NCBI GenBank assembly: GCA_937996795.1
Contig: CALKUH010000045.1
Span: 5,329-69,328, forward strand
From: an uncultured Verrucomicrobiota bacterium
Lineage (GTDB): Bacteria > Verrucomicrobiota > Kiritimatiellia > CAIVKH01
Direction of reading: 5' to 3'
Length of the DNA stretch: 64,000 nucleotides
Shown: piece after piece, positions 17,069 through 26,554 of the stretch
Layout: every line of letters begins with the position of its first letter
Numbering within the stretch: position 1 is the first letter of the stretch
Made by a program: the position numbers and the translations under genes
The notes under the pieces: model-generated
What the model saw: the letters and a program-made list of their open reading frames with translations, nothing else
The model's database searches: none
What the model was told of the DNA's origin: nothing

Positions 17069-18656
17069 ACCTGCTGGATTGGTTCCATCCCCTCACGCGC
17101 CGCCGCATCACGCGCTTCATGGCGTTGCGGCGCGCCTGGTGGTCGTTCCTGCTGCTCGGCGGCGCGTATGTCCTGAGCCTCGGCGCCGAACTCATCTGCA
17201 ACCAGGATCCGCTCTACCTGCGTTTTGAGGGACGCCATTTCTTCCCGGTCTTTCGCTTTCATTCCGAGCGCACGGTCACGGGCGAGGGGCAGGACACGCG
17301 CCTCGACTACAAGGCGCTCGTGCGCAGCGAGCGCTATCGCACCAACGGCGCCAACAGGGTCTGGTGGCCGCTGGTGCCGCACGGGCCGTTGGAAATCATC
17401 CGCCCCGAGCGCATTGAGCTGCCGGACGAGGTGCGGATCCGCATGGCGCCGGAACCGCGCCTCGCTACCGTCAACCTGACGCCGGACCTGCGCGTCACAC
17501 GCGCGCAGGCGGCGGGCTATTTCTTCGGTGTATCCGACGGGGCGGAGGAGGGCGTGCTGCTGCCGGAGCAATGGACGCTGCCCGAACCGGTGCGCGCGGC
17601 CATCTTGCAGCGCTTCCAAAACGCATCCGCGCCCGCGGTCGCGGGACTGGCCGTACGGGAGGATGGCGCCCAAGCCGAGGTGTCCATGCCGCCGTTCACG
17701 CCGCGCGCCGCGCCGCCCCGCACGGTGCGCATGACGTTTCGCGAGGCGATGCCGCGCTCGCTCGAATGGTCCGTCAACGTCTCGCGCGACCTGCAGCCCG
17801 TCTCTGGCGCCTGGCCTGAGGCGTGGCAAAACCTGCCCGACGCCGCGCGCACCTCCATCCTGGCGCGCGCGAGCCAGCGATTTGAACGCTTCGTCGAGCC
17901 GCTGGCCCTTCCGATGGCCGACCGCACGTATCGCGTCCATCTCGAACGCGAGGATGTGCGCTATCCCTTCCGCCCCGTGGCCGGCCATCCGCTCGGCATC
18001 GACAGCGCGGGCCGCGACGTGCTCGCGCGGCTCATCTACGGCTTCCGCACCTCGATGACCTTCGGCATGCTGCTCGTCGTGGCCTCGCTCGTGGTCGGCA
18101 CGCTGATCGGCGCGGCGCAGGGTTATTACGGGGGACGCCTCGACCTTGTCGGCCAGCGTGTCATCGAAATCTGGGACGCGCTTCCGTTCCTCTACATCCT
18201 CATCCTGATGGGCTCGATTTACGGGCGCAGTTTCACGCTGCTGTTGTTGTGTTACGCCGTCTTCAACTGGATCGGCATTTCCTACTACATGCGCGCGGAA
18301 TTCCTGCGCCTGCGCAACTGGCCCTTCGTTGAGGCCGCGCGCTCGCAGGGCCTGCCCACCCGCCGCATCATGTTCCGCCACATCCTGCCCAACGCGCTGG
18401 TTCCGCTGGTGACGTTCTTCCCGTTCTCCCTCGTGAGCGCCATCGGCACACTCGCCGCGCTCGATTTCCTCGGCTTCGGCCTGCCGCCCCCGACGCCGAG
18501 CTGGGGCGAGTTGCTCGCGCAGGCGCAGGAGGTCAACTGGGCCTGGTGGCTCACGCTGTACCCGTCGCTCGCCCTGTTCGTCGTGATGTTGCTCGGCGTC
18601 TTCATCGGCGAAGGCGTGCGCCAGGCGTTCGACCCCAAACCTTTTTCGAGGATGGA

Positions 18657-18660
<4 letters not shown>
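17065..18660 (+). CDS. Peptide ABC transporter permease (YejE-like) with an enlarged periplasmic domain
   Basis: 531 residues, against about 340 for E. coli YejE. TM1 spans about 25-43. The channel domain begins near residue 307 with HPLGIDSAGRDVLARLIYG and continues with GAAQGYYGGRLDLVGQR, the EAA loop AARSQGLPTRRIMFRHILPNA, LDFLGFGLP and FIGEGVRQAFDPK, all YejE-like. The roughly 260 residues between lie in the periplasm; YejE has a shorter loop here, so the family loop has been expanded about three-fold. It could contact the binding protein. The ATG overlaps the preceding stop. Confidence 0.9.
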
Positions 18661-19639
<979 letters not shown>

Positions 19640-19643
<4 letters not shown>

Positions 19644-20608
19644 GCGCGCCGCTGCTCGAGGTCAACGGGCTCACCACCTGGTATCCGATCCGGCGCGGCG
19701 TCTGGTCCCGCACGGTGGGGCAGGTCCAGGCGCTCACGGAAGTGGACCTCGTCCTGCGCGCGGGCGAGACCCTCGCCGTGGTCGGCGAGTCCGGTTGCGG
19801 GAAGACGACGCTCGGCCGCACGCTGGTCGGCCTCGAACGCCCGCGCGCCGGCGCGATGCGCCTCAACGGACAGCCGTTGCCCTCCGGTGTGCGCACGCCA
19901 GAGGTGCAGCGACGGATCCAGATGATTTTCCAGGACCCCGCGGCGTCCTTGAATCCGCGCCTCACCGTGCTCGATCTGTTGACCGAGGCCATGGCCTTCC
20001 ACGGCATGCTCAGCGGCCCGCGTGAGCCGGCCGCGCTCCAGTTGCTGTCCGATGTCGGCCTCGACGCCGGCGCGCTGCACCGCTATCCGTTTGAATTCTC
20101 CGGCGGCCAGCGCCAGCGCATCAGCGTCGCCCGCGCGCTCGCGCTGCGCCCCTCGGTGATCATATGCGACGAGGCCGTCAGCGCTCTCGACGTCTCCGTG
20201 CAGGCGCAGGTCCTCAACCTGCTCATGGACCTGAAGGAAAAATACGCGTTGTCCTATCTCTTCATCTCGCACGACATCAACGTCGTCCGGTTCATCGCCG
20301 ACCGCGTCGCCGTGATGTACCTCGGCCGCGTGGTCGAGGAGGGGCCGACGGAGGCCGTGCTCGCGCGCCCGATGCATCCCTACACGCAGGCGCTCATCAG
20401 CGCCGTGCCCGCGCCGGGCGTCGCGCGCCCCCCGCGCCAGATCCTGCGCGGCGAATTGCCGTCGCCCGCAAACCCGCCCGCCGGCTGCCCGTTCCATCCG
20501 CGCTGCCCGCGCGTGATGGACGCCTGCCGCACGGCGCGCCCCGGACCGGTGACGACACCGGAACTGCAAAAGGTGTGTTGTCACCTCTATCCGCCGCGGG
20601 TATCCTGA
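19640..20608 (+). CDS. Peptide ABC transporter ATP-binding protein (OppF/DppF-like)
   Basis: 322 residues. TTWYPIRRGVWSRTVGQVQAL is the typical OppF beginning. Walker A GESGCGKTTLGRTLVG, signature FSGGQRQRISVARALAL, Walker B VIICDEAVSALDVSVQAQVL and FISHDINVV follow, then the GCPFHPRCP C-terminal motif. Together with the OppD-like protein it forms the ATPase heterodimer; in E. coli the Yej system uses one fused ATPase (YejF), here split in two. It is the last gene of the transporter run; 18 bp separate it from the CBS gene. Confidence 0.95.
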
Positions 20609-20626
20609 ATACAGGAGGAAGCCGCC

Positions 20627-21115
20627 ATGAGCAAAGTACCTGTCGTCCGTGAATTCATGGTCACGTCGCTGGTCACGCTGCGACCGGAACTGCCGATCCG
20701 GCAGGCCATCGACATCCTGCTCAAACACCGCATCTCCGGCGCTCCGGTGGTGGACGCCGACGGGCGTTTGATCGGGATGTTGTCGGAAAAGGACTGCCTG
20801 CGCGTCTTCGCCAACGCCGCGTTCTACAACGCCGACCCCGGCGATGTGGACGACTACATGGCGCGCGACGTGCGGACCATCGAGCCCGACGCCGACCTTT
20901 TCAAGGCCGCGGATATCTTCCTGAAGAACAGTTTCCGCCGCCTGCCCGTCGTCGAGGACGGCAAACTCGTCGGCCAGATCAGCCGCCGCGACGTGCTCAA
21001 CGCGAGCCGCGCGATGACCGACGCGTCGCCGGTCCCGAAACCGTGGACCGACGCGAAGTACCTCACCGACGAGGTCAAGGCCGCCCTCGCCGACAAACCC
21101 GCCACCGGCGGATAA
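20627..21115 (+). CDS. CBS domain-containing protein
   Basis: 162 residues with two CBS motifs: residues about 8-65 (VREFMVTSLVTLRPELPIRQAI, ISGAPVVDADGRLIGMLSEKDCLR) and about 78-135 (VDDYMARDVRTIEPDADLFKAA, FRRLPVVEDGKLVGQISRRDVL). Paired CBS domains bind adenine nucleotides and often act as energy sensors, but no effector domain is attached, so the target is unknown. AGGAGG at 20613-20618 precedes the ATG. It may be co-transcribed with the peptide transporter. Confidence 0.9.
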   Translation: MSKVPVVREFMVTSLVTLRPELPIRQAIDILLKHRISGAPVVDADGRLIGMLSEKDCLRVFANAAFYNADPGDVDDYMARDVRTIEPDADLFKAADIFLKNSFRRLPVVEDGKLVGQISRRDVLNASRAMTDASPVPKPWTDAKYLTDEVKAALADKPATGG

Positions 21116-21165
21116 CGCATCCAGCGTGTGCAGGGCGGGAAGGGCCGCAGGCCGTCCCGCCCGAT

Positions 21166-21228
21166 TTGCAACGTCTGTAAAAACTGTCGCGCCCCGCTTG
21201 CAACGTCTGTAATTTACAGACTCTGCAA
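21166..21228 (+). repeat. Paired dyad motif TTGCA-N5-TGTAA plus an inverted third copy
   Basis: TTGCAACGTCTGTAA occurs at 21166-21180 and again at 21198-21212, 32 bp apart. An inverted, imperfect copy (TTACAGACTCTGCAA, 13 of 15 matching) follows at 21214-21228, so the second and third copies can form a hairpin that ends 8 bp before the epimerase ATG. Each copy is itself dyad-symmetric (TTRCA-N5-TGYAA). The same pair recurs at 48944-48989. It may be a protein-binding site or a small dispersed repeat. Confidence 0.65.
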
Positions 21229-21236
21229 AAACGATT

Positions 21237-22238
21237 ATGGGTCCTGGCACGATAGTTTTGGTCACCGGCGCGACGGGGTTCACCGGGTCGGTGTTGACGC
21301 GCAAGCTGGTGGAGCGGGGGGTGACGGTGCGTGCGATTGCGCGCGGCGAGCCGCCGGCCGCGCTGCGCGCGCTGCCGGTGCAATGGTTCACGGGGCAGGT
21401 GTACGACCCCGAGGTGGTGAAGGCCGCGTGCGAGGGGGTGCAGTTCGTGTTCCACGTCGCGGCGGCGTATCGCGCGGCGGGCGTGGCGGACGAGGTGTAC
21501 GAGCTGGTCCACGTGACGAGCACGAAGCTGTTGGTCGAGGCGGCGGCGCGGCAGCCGGGGTTCCGCCGGTTCGTCCATGTGTCCACGGTCGGCGTGCACG
21601 GGCATATCGATGATCCGCCGGCGGACGAGACGTATCGCTTTGCGCCGGGCGACCTGTACCAGAATACGAAGGCGGAGGCGGAGCGCTGGCTGCGCGAGCA
21701 TGCGCCGCGGTTTAACCTGCCGTGCACAGTGATCCGCCCGGCGGCGATCATGGGGGCGGATGACACGCGCCTGCTGAAGGTGTTCAAGCTCGCGACGAAG
21801 CCGGTGTTCCCGATGCTGGGCTATGGGAAGTGCCTGTATCATTTGATCCACGTGGAGGACCTGACCGACGCGATGCTCGTGGCGGCGGAGCATCCCGCGG
21901 CGGTGGGCGAGGCGTTTATCGTGGGCAATACCGAGCCGATCCGGCTGGAGGACATGGGGCGGATCATCGCGCGGACGCTGGGCTGCGCGTTCCGCCCGGT
22001 GCGGATTCCGGCGTGGCCGTTTTTCCTCGCGGCGGGCGTGTGCGAGGCGGTTTGCAAGCCGCTCGGACTGGAGCCGCCGCTGCACCGGCGCCGCGTGGCG
22101 TTTTTTACGAAGGACCGCGCGTTTAATACCGCGAAATTGCGGGATCGACTGGGGTTCACGCCGCGCTACTCTAATGAAGCGGGCATCGTCGAGACGGCGA
22201 AGGCCTACGCGGCTAAAGGGTGGCTGAAGGCTGTATGA
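21237..22238 (+). CDS. NAD-dependent epimerase/dehydratase (extended SDR)
   Basis: 333 residues. VLVTGATGFTGSVLTRKLVERG is the Rossmann glycine motif; VHVSTVGVHG and YQNTKAEAE supply the SDR serine and YxxxK pair; HVEDLTDAMLVAAEHP is typical of the 3-beta-hydroxysteroid dehydrogenase/dihydroflavonol reductase-like branch. The substrate is not clear; the acyltransferase and glycosyltransferase behind it point to nucleotide-sugar or envelope glycan work. There is no good ribosome binding site before the ATG, where the hairpin repeat ends. Confidence 0.85.
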   Translation: MGPGTIVLVTGATGFTGSVLTRKLVERGVTVRAIARGEPPAALRALPVQWFTGQVYDPEVVKAACEGVQFVFHVAAAYRAAGVADEVYELVHVTSTKLLVEAAARQPGFRRFVHVSTVGVHGHIDDPPADETYRFAPGDLYQNTKAEAERWLREHAPRFNLPCTVIRPAAIMGADDTRLLKVFKLATKPVFPMLGYGKCLYHLIHVEDLTDAMLVAAEHPAAVGEAFIVGNTEPIRLEDMGRIIARTLGCAFRPVRIPAWPFFLAAGVCEAVCKPLGLEPPLHRRRVAFFTKDRAFNTAKLRDRLGFTPRYSNEAGIVETAKAYAAKGWLKAV

Positions 22239-22966
22239 GCAGGGAATCGGTTGAAATCCAGAAGGAGCTGTTCGCGGAGAAGAAGTCCGCGTTGGCGAAG
22301 TATCGCGACCTCGTGGTGGGGCGCGCGGGGTTGTTCGCGCTGTTGACGTACGAACTGGTCACGGCGTTCAGCTATGTGCCGGGCGCGCTGGGGCTGTTCC
22401 TGCGCAGCAAGCTGTATCCGTGCCTGCTCGGGGCGTGCGGGCGCGGCGTGGTGTTCGGAACGGGCGTGGTGCTGCGGCATCCGCACAAGATCCGCCTGGG
22501 CGACAACGTGGTGGTGGACGACCACTGCGTGCTCGATGCGAAGGGGCAGTCCAACGCGGGCATCACCGTCGGCAGCGGCGTCTTCATCGGCCGCAACACG
22601 ATCCTGAGCTGCAAGAACGGCGACATCGTGCTCGGGGACCAGGTGAACATCGGCTTCAACTGCGAAATCTTTTCCGGCGCGCGGGTGGAGCTCGGCGCGC
22701 GGGTGATGCTCGCGGCGTACACCTACATCATTGGCGGAGGCCATGCGTATGACCGGATTGATGTGTCGCCGCTGGAGCAGGCGCGCACGGCGGTGGGCGT
22801 GACGGTGGGCGAGGGGGCGTGGCTGGGCGCGGGCGTGAAGGTGCTGGACGGCACGTCCGTCGGCGCGCATTCGATCATCGGCGCGGGCGCGGTGGTGACG
22901 CGGGACATCCCGCCGCAGTCCATCGCGGCCGGCGTGCCCGCCGCGGTCGTGCGGAGCCGGACGTAA
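22235..22966 (+). CDS. Acyltransferase with left-handed beta-helix (hexapeptide repeats)
   Basis: 243 residues from an ATG overlapping the preceding stop. An N-terminal helical part of about 70 residues (YRDLVVGRAGLFALLTYELV) is followed by hexapeptide repeats from GVVFGTGVVLRHPHKIRLGDN to HSIIGAGAVVTRDIPPQSIAAGVPA, the usual closing motif of LacA/WcaF-type O-acetyltransferases. It probably acetylates a sugar in the pathway of the flanking genes. The next gene overlaps at TAATG. Confidence 0.87.
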   Translation: MSRESVEIQKELFAEKKSALAKYRDLVVGRAGLFALLTYELVTAFSYVPGALGLFLRSKLYPCLLGACGRGVVFGTGVVLRHPHKIRLGDNVVVDDHCVLDAKGQSNAGITVGSGVFIGRNTILSCKNGDIVLGDQVNIGFNCEIFSGARVELGARVMLAAYTYIIGGGHAYDRIDVSPLEQARTAVGVTVGEGAWLGAGVKVLDGTSVGAHSIIGAGAVVTRDIPPQSIAAGVPAAVVRSRT

Positions 22967-24099
22967 TGGACGCGCAAGGCCGACATACGATCCTGCATCT
23001 GTGCGAGCATTTTGGCGGCCGGGAGGCGACGCTGCACGGCGTCGCGCGCGCGTTCCAGTGGTGGCTTCCGAATTACGACGCGTCGCGGTTCCGCGTGCTG
23101 CTGTGCAGCCGCAAGGGGTGGGACAAGGCGGCGGAGCAGATGAAGGCGGCGGGCACGACGCCGTTTACGCTCGGCTACGGCAAGATGGATCCGCGCAACC
23201 TGGTCGCGCTGGCGCGGCTGATCCGCCGCGAGCGGGTGGACCTGATCCACGCGCACGGCTACGGCGCGTGCACATGGGGGCGGATCGCGGGGCTGCTGTT
23301 CCGCAAGCCGGTGATTGTGCACGAGCGCTGCAACTACCACACCGTGCCGCTCTACCAGCGCCCGGTGGAATGGCTGCTGGCGCCGTTCACCGCGCACGCG
23401 TTCGCCGTGTCGGAGTCCACGCGCCAGTTCTGCATCCACAAACGATACCTCAAGCCGGAGCGCGTGGAGACGCTGTACAACGGGATCCTGCTGACCGATT
23501 TGCCGGAGGCGACGCCGGATTGGAAGGCGCAGTTGCGGGAAATGTTCGGCACCGCGGGTGATGCGCCGCTGCTGGGCATCGTGGGCCGCATTGAAAGCCA
23601 CAAGGGGCACGTGGACGCCTTGCGCGCGCTGAAGGTGTTGCTCCAGACGCATCCGCGCGCGCGGTTGTGGATTGTCGGCGATGGCGCCTACGAACCGGAG
23701 GTGCGCCGGTTTGTGGCGGAGCAGGGCTTGGGCGATTCGGTGAAGTTCCTCGGCTTCCGGCGCGACGTGCGGCAGGTGATCCAGTGCTTTGACGCGCAGA
23801 TTTTTCCGAGCCACCAGGAGGGCACGCCGAACACGTTGTACGAGGCGATGCTAGCGGGGGTGCCGCCCGCGGCGTCCACGGCGGACGGGCAGGGGGAGAT
23901 CCTGGAGCACGAGAAGACCGCGCTGTTGTTTGAGCCCGGCGACCACGCGACCCTGGCGAAGCATCTCGCCCGCCTGCTCGACGACCCCGCGCTGCGCCAG
24001 CGCCTCGGCGCCGCCGTGCGCGCGCGCATCGCGGATTTCGACGGCCGCCGCTGCATCCAAAAAATGGAGCAGACCTACACCCGCCTGCTCGGCGGGTAG
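22966..24099 (+). CDS. Glycosyltransferase family 4 (GT-B)
   Basis: 377 residues. The N-terminal half has LHLCEHFGGREATLHGVARAF and LIHAHGYGACTWGRI; the C-terminal half has LLGIVGRIESHKGHVDALRAL, the donor-binding region, and FPSHQEGTPNTLYEAMLAGVP with the family E-x7-E motif. It should transfer a sugar from a nucleotide sugar to a lipid- or glycan-linked acceptor at the cytosolic membrane face. It completes a three-gene overlapping unit with the epimerase and the acyltransferase. Confidence 0.9.
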   Translation: MDAQGRHTILHLCEHFGGREATLHGVARAFQWWLPNYDASRFRVLLCSRKGWDKAAEQMKAAGTTPFTLGYGKMDPRNLVALARLIRRERVDLIHAHGYGACTWGRIAGLLFRKPVIVHERCNYHTVPLYQRPVEWLLAPFTAHAFAVSESTRQFCIHKRYLKPERVETLYNGILLTDLPEATPDWKAQLREMFGTAGDAPLLGIVGRIESHKGHVDALRALKVLLQTHPRARLWIVGDGAYEPEVRRFVAEQGLGDSVKFLGFRRDVRQVIQCFDAQIFPSHQEGTPNTLYEAMLAGVPPAASTADGQGEILEHEKTALLFEPGDHATLAKHLARLLDDPALRQRLGAAVRARIADFDGRRCIQKMEQTYTRLLGG

Positions 24100-24180
24100 G
24101 ATGCGGCGAAGCAGATTCCCGCGAAACGCGCCAAGCACGCGTAAGGGACGATTAGGGGGGGGGCGTTCCGGCCAGGCCTG

Positions 24181-24209
24181 TTGACAAAAGGCACACGTAA
24201 GGATAGCTT
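24181..24209 (+). promoter_or_regulatory. Strong sigma70-type promoter of the brnT-brnA pair
   Basis: A consensus TTGACA (24181-24186), a 17-bp spacer and TAGCTT (24204-24209). Transcription would begin around 24216, almost on the ATG at 24218, so the mRNA is probably leaderless. Confidence 0.65.
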
Positions 24210-24217
24210 GTCTGTTG

Positions 24218-24487
24218 ATGAGCGAGTACGACTGGAATGACGATAAAAACGCCCTTCTGGAGCGGACTCGTGGTGTTTGCTTCGAAGACGTATTGGTGTG
24301 TATTGAAAACGGTGACGTCCTTGACGTTATGTTTCATCCCAATCGCGAGCGGTATCCGGATCAGTATGTTATCGTCCTAAAAATGGCGGATTACGTTTGG
24401 CTCGTGCCATATATAAAAACCAGAGGAGTGCGTTTTCTGAAGACGATCATTCCAAGTCGCAAGGCCGCGAGGGAGTACCTGTCATGA
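24218..24487 (+). CDS. brnT: BrnT-family toxin (type II toxin-antitoxin)
   Basis: 89 residues. The pattern WNDDKNALLERTRGVCFEDV, followed by VLDVMFHPNRERYPDQYVIVL, a central YVWLVPY strand and the C-terminal FLKTIIPSRKAAREYL, matches BrnT/COG2929 proteins, RelE-like ribonucleases that block translation. The lower GC of this pair compared with its neighbours fits horizontal transfer. The ATG at 24218 follows the promoter directly with no ribosome binding site; a TTG lies 3 bp upstream. It overlaps its antitoxin by 4 bp. Confidence 0.82.
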   Translation: MSEYDWNDDKNALLERTRGVCFEDVLVCIENGDVLDVMFHPNRERYPDQYVIVLKMADYVWLVPYIKTRGVRFLKTIIPSRKAAREYLS

Positions 24488-24765
24488 ACAAGACGCCAGC
24501 GTTGGACAAGGAAGAGCTGCAGATCCTGGAAGACTTCGAACGGGGCGAGTTCAAGCGCGTGCCGAACTTCCCCGCGGAGAAACGGGCTCTTGAGGATGCG
24601 GCTCGGAATACCCTGCAGAAGGATCGTCGCATCAACATTCGCATCTCGTCGCGCGATCTGGCGCGCATTCAGATGCGAGCGGCCCGGGAGGGCATGCCCT
24701 ACCAGACGTACATTTCCAGCACGTTGCACAAGCTGGTGTCCGGCAGATTGCAGGAACGAGCCTGA
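24484..24765 (+). CDS. BrnA/CopG-like antitoxin
   Basis: 93 residues from an ATG overlapping the toxin stop. The N-terminal acidic half (LDKEELQILEDFERGEFKRV) probably wraps the toxin. The C-terminal half, RINIRISSRDLARIQMRAAREGMPYQTYISSTLHKL, is a ribbon-helix-helix DNA-binding domain of the CopG/BrnA type. It should neutralise the toxin and repress the shared promoter upstream. Toxin-first order is normal for brnTA. Confidence 0.82.
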   Translation: MNKTPALDKEELQILEDFERGEFKRVPNFPAEKRALEDAARNTLQKDRRINIRISSRDLARIQMRAAREGMPYQTYISSTLHKLVSGRLQERA

Positions 24766-24790
24766 GCCGCACCCGGACGCGGGTCGGTCC

Positions 24791-24819
24791 TTGATTGGGC
24801 GGGGGGAGTGGGATAGGCT
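24791..24819 (+). promoter_or_regulatory. Possible promoter for trpS
   Basis: TTGATT (24791-24796), 17-bp spacer, TAGGCT (24814-24819), 23 bp before the trpS ATG. The match is moderate. Confidence 0.35.
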
Positions 24820-24842
24820 CGCGGGTCTTTTTGAGATGACCC

Positions 24843-25805
24843 ATGAGAATTCTGTCCGGCATTCAACCTTCGGGGCGGCTTCACCTGGGCAACTACTTTG
24901 GCATGATGCGGCCGGCCATTGAGTTGCAGGACCGGGGGGAGGCGTTCTATTTCATCGCGAACTACCACGCCCTGACGACGGTCACGGATGCGGAGGCGCT
25001 GCGGCGCGGCACGCTGGATGTCGCCCTTGATTTCCTGGCCTGCGGGCTCGATCCGGCGCGGACGGTGTTTTACCGGCAGAGCGATGTGCCGGAGGTGACG
25101 GAATTGACGTGGTTGCTGTCGGTGATCACGCCGATGGGGCTGCTGGAGCGCTGTCACTCCTACAAGGACAAGATCGCGAAGGGCATTGCGGCGTCGCATG
25201 GCCTGTTCGCGTATCCGGTGTTGATGGCGGCGGACATCCTCGCGGTGCAGGCGGACCTGGTGCCCGTGGGGCGCGACCAGAAACAGCATGTGGAGGTCAC
25301 GCGCGACGTGGCGATCAAGTTCAACAACCAGTACGGCGAGGTGTTCCGGATCCCGAAGGAGGAGATCCGCGAGGATGTCGCCGTGGTGCCGGGGCTCGAC
25401 GGCCAGAAGATGTCGAAGTCCTACAACAACACGATCGAGATTTTCGGGGACCCGAAGGAGACGCGCGCGCGCATCATGCGCATCGTGACCGACAGCAAGG
25501 GCGTGGCCGACGCGAAGGACCCGGACACCTGCAACGTGTTCGCGTTGTACCGGTTGTTCGCGACGCCGGAGGAGCGCGAGGCGATGGCCGCGCGGTACCG
25601 CGCGGGCGGCATGGGGTACGGCGACGCGAAGAAGGCGCTGCACGAGAAGTTCGAGGCGCATTTCGGCCCGCTGCGCGCGAAGCGCGCGGAGCTGGCGGCG
25701 AAGCCGGAGTACGTGGAGGACATCCTGCGGCGTGGCGCGGCGCGCGCACGCGCCGAGGCGGTGGCGACGTTGAAAAAGGCCCGCGCGGCCATGGGGCTCG
25801 ACTAG
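24843..25805 (+). CDS. trpS: Tryptophanyl-tRNA synthetase
   Basis: 320 residues, the usual compact bacterial TrpRS. GIQPSGRLHLGNYFG contains the class I HIGH-equivalent, and GLDGQKMSKSYNNTI the KMSKS loop. YPVLMAADILAVQADLVPVGRDQKQHVEVTRD is the tryptophan-binding core. It charges tRNA-Trp. It is immediately followed by scpA (1 bp). Confidence 0.97.
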   Translation: MRILSGIQPSGRLHLGNYFGMMRPAIELQDRGEAFYFIANYHALTTVTDAEALRRGTLDVALDFLACGLDPARTVFYRQSDVPEVTELTWLLSVITPMGLLERCHSYKDKIAKGIAASHGLFAYPVLMAADILAVQADLVPVGRDQKQHVEVTRDVAIKFNNQYGEVFRIPKEEIREDVAVVPGLDGQKMSKSYNNTIEIFGDPKETRARIMRIVTDSKGVADAKDPDTCNVFALYRLFATPEEREAMAARYRAGGMGYGDAKKALHEKFEAHFGPLRAKRAELAAKPEYVEDILRRGAARARAEAVATLKKARAAMGLD

Positions 25806-25806
25806 C

Positions 25807-26538
25807 ATGTCCGGACGCGACGAATACAAGCTGCAGCTCGACGTGTTCGAGGGGCCGCTCGACCTGCTGTTGTACCTGATCAAGCGGGATGAGCTGGACA
25901 TCTACAACATCCCGATCGAGCGGGTGACGCAGCAGTACATGCAGTACCTCGACACGATGCAGATGCTCGACCTGAACATCGCGGGCGAGTTCCTCGTGAT
26001 GGCGGCGACGCTGATGATGATCAAGAGCCGCATGCTGCTGCCGGTGGAGGAGCGCCCGGAGCTGGAGCCGGAGGAGGAGGACCCGCGCTGGGACCTCGTG
26101 CGGCAGCTCGTCGAGTACAAGAAATTCAAGGACGCGGCGATGCACCTCGAGGAGCTGGCGTTGCGGCGCGAAGGCGTGTTCGCGCGCGAGGGCGACCATG
26201 TGCATCTCGGCGCGGAGCCGGATGTCGCGCTGAACGATGTCAGCATTTTCGACCTGATCTCGGCGTTCAACGAGGCGCTGAAGAAGGCGCCGAAGGAGAG
26301 CGTCGCGGAGCTGTTCGCGGACCGGTACACGGTGGCGGAGAAGGTGGACTACCTGTCGAAGCTGCTGGTGGAGCGGCGCTCGGTGCGGCTGGGCGAGGTG
26401 TTGCGCGGGATGCAGCATCGCTACGAGATGGTGTGCACGTTCCTCGCGGTGTTGGAACTGATCCGCCTGAAGCAGTTGCGCGCTGTGCAGGATCGGGTGT
26501 TTGGAGACATTGAACTGGTGGCCGCCGACGCGGTGTAG
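25807..26538 (+). CDS. scpA: Segregation and condensation protein A
   Basis: 243 residues. YKLQLDVFEGPLDLLLYLIKRDELDIYNIPI is the classic ScpA N-terminus that binds the SMC neck, followed by GEFLVMAATLMMIKSRMLLP, an acidic linker, and the C-terminal winged-helix part FLAVLELIRLKQLRAVQ that binds the SMC head. It acts with ScpB and SMC in chromosome organisation. smc itself is not in the window. Confidence 0.95.
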   Translation: MSGRDEYKLQLDVFEGPLDLLLYLIKRDELDIYNIPIERVTQQYMQYLDTMQMLDLNIAGEFLVMAATLMMIKSRMLLPVEERPELEPEEEDPRWDLVRQLVEYKKFKDAAMHLEELALRREGVFAREGDHVHLGAEPDVALNDVSIFDLISAFNEALKKAPKESVAELFADRYTVAEKVDYLSKLLVERRSVRLGEVLRGMQHRYEMVCTFLAVLELIRLKQLRAVQDRVFGDIELVAADAV

Positions 26539-26554
26539 CCTGGGAGGATCGATT

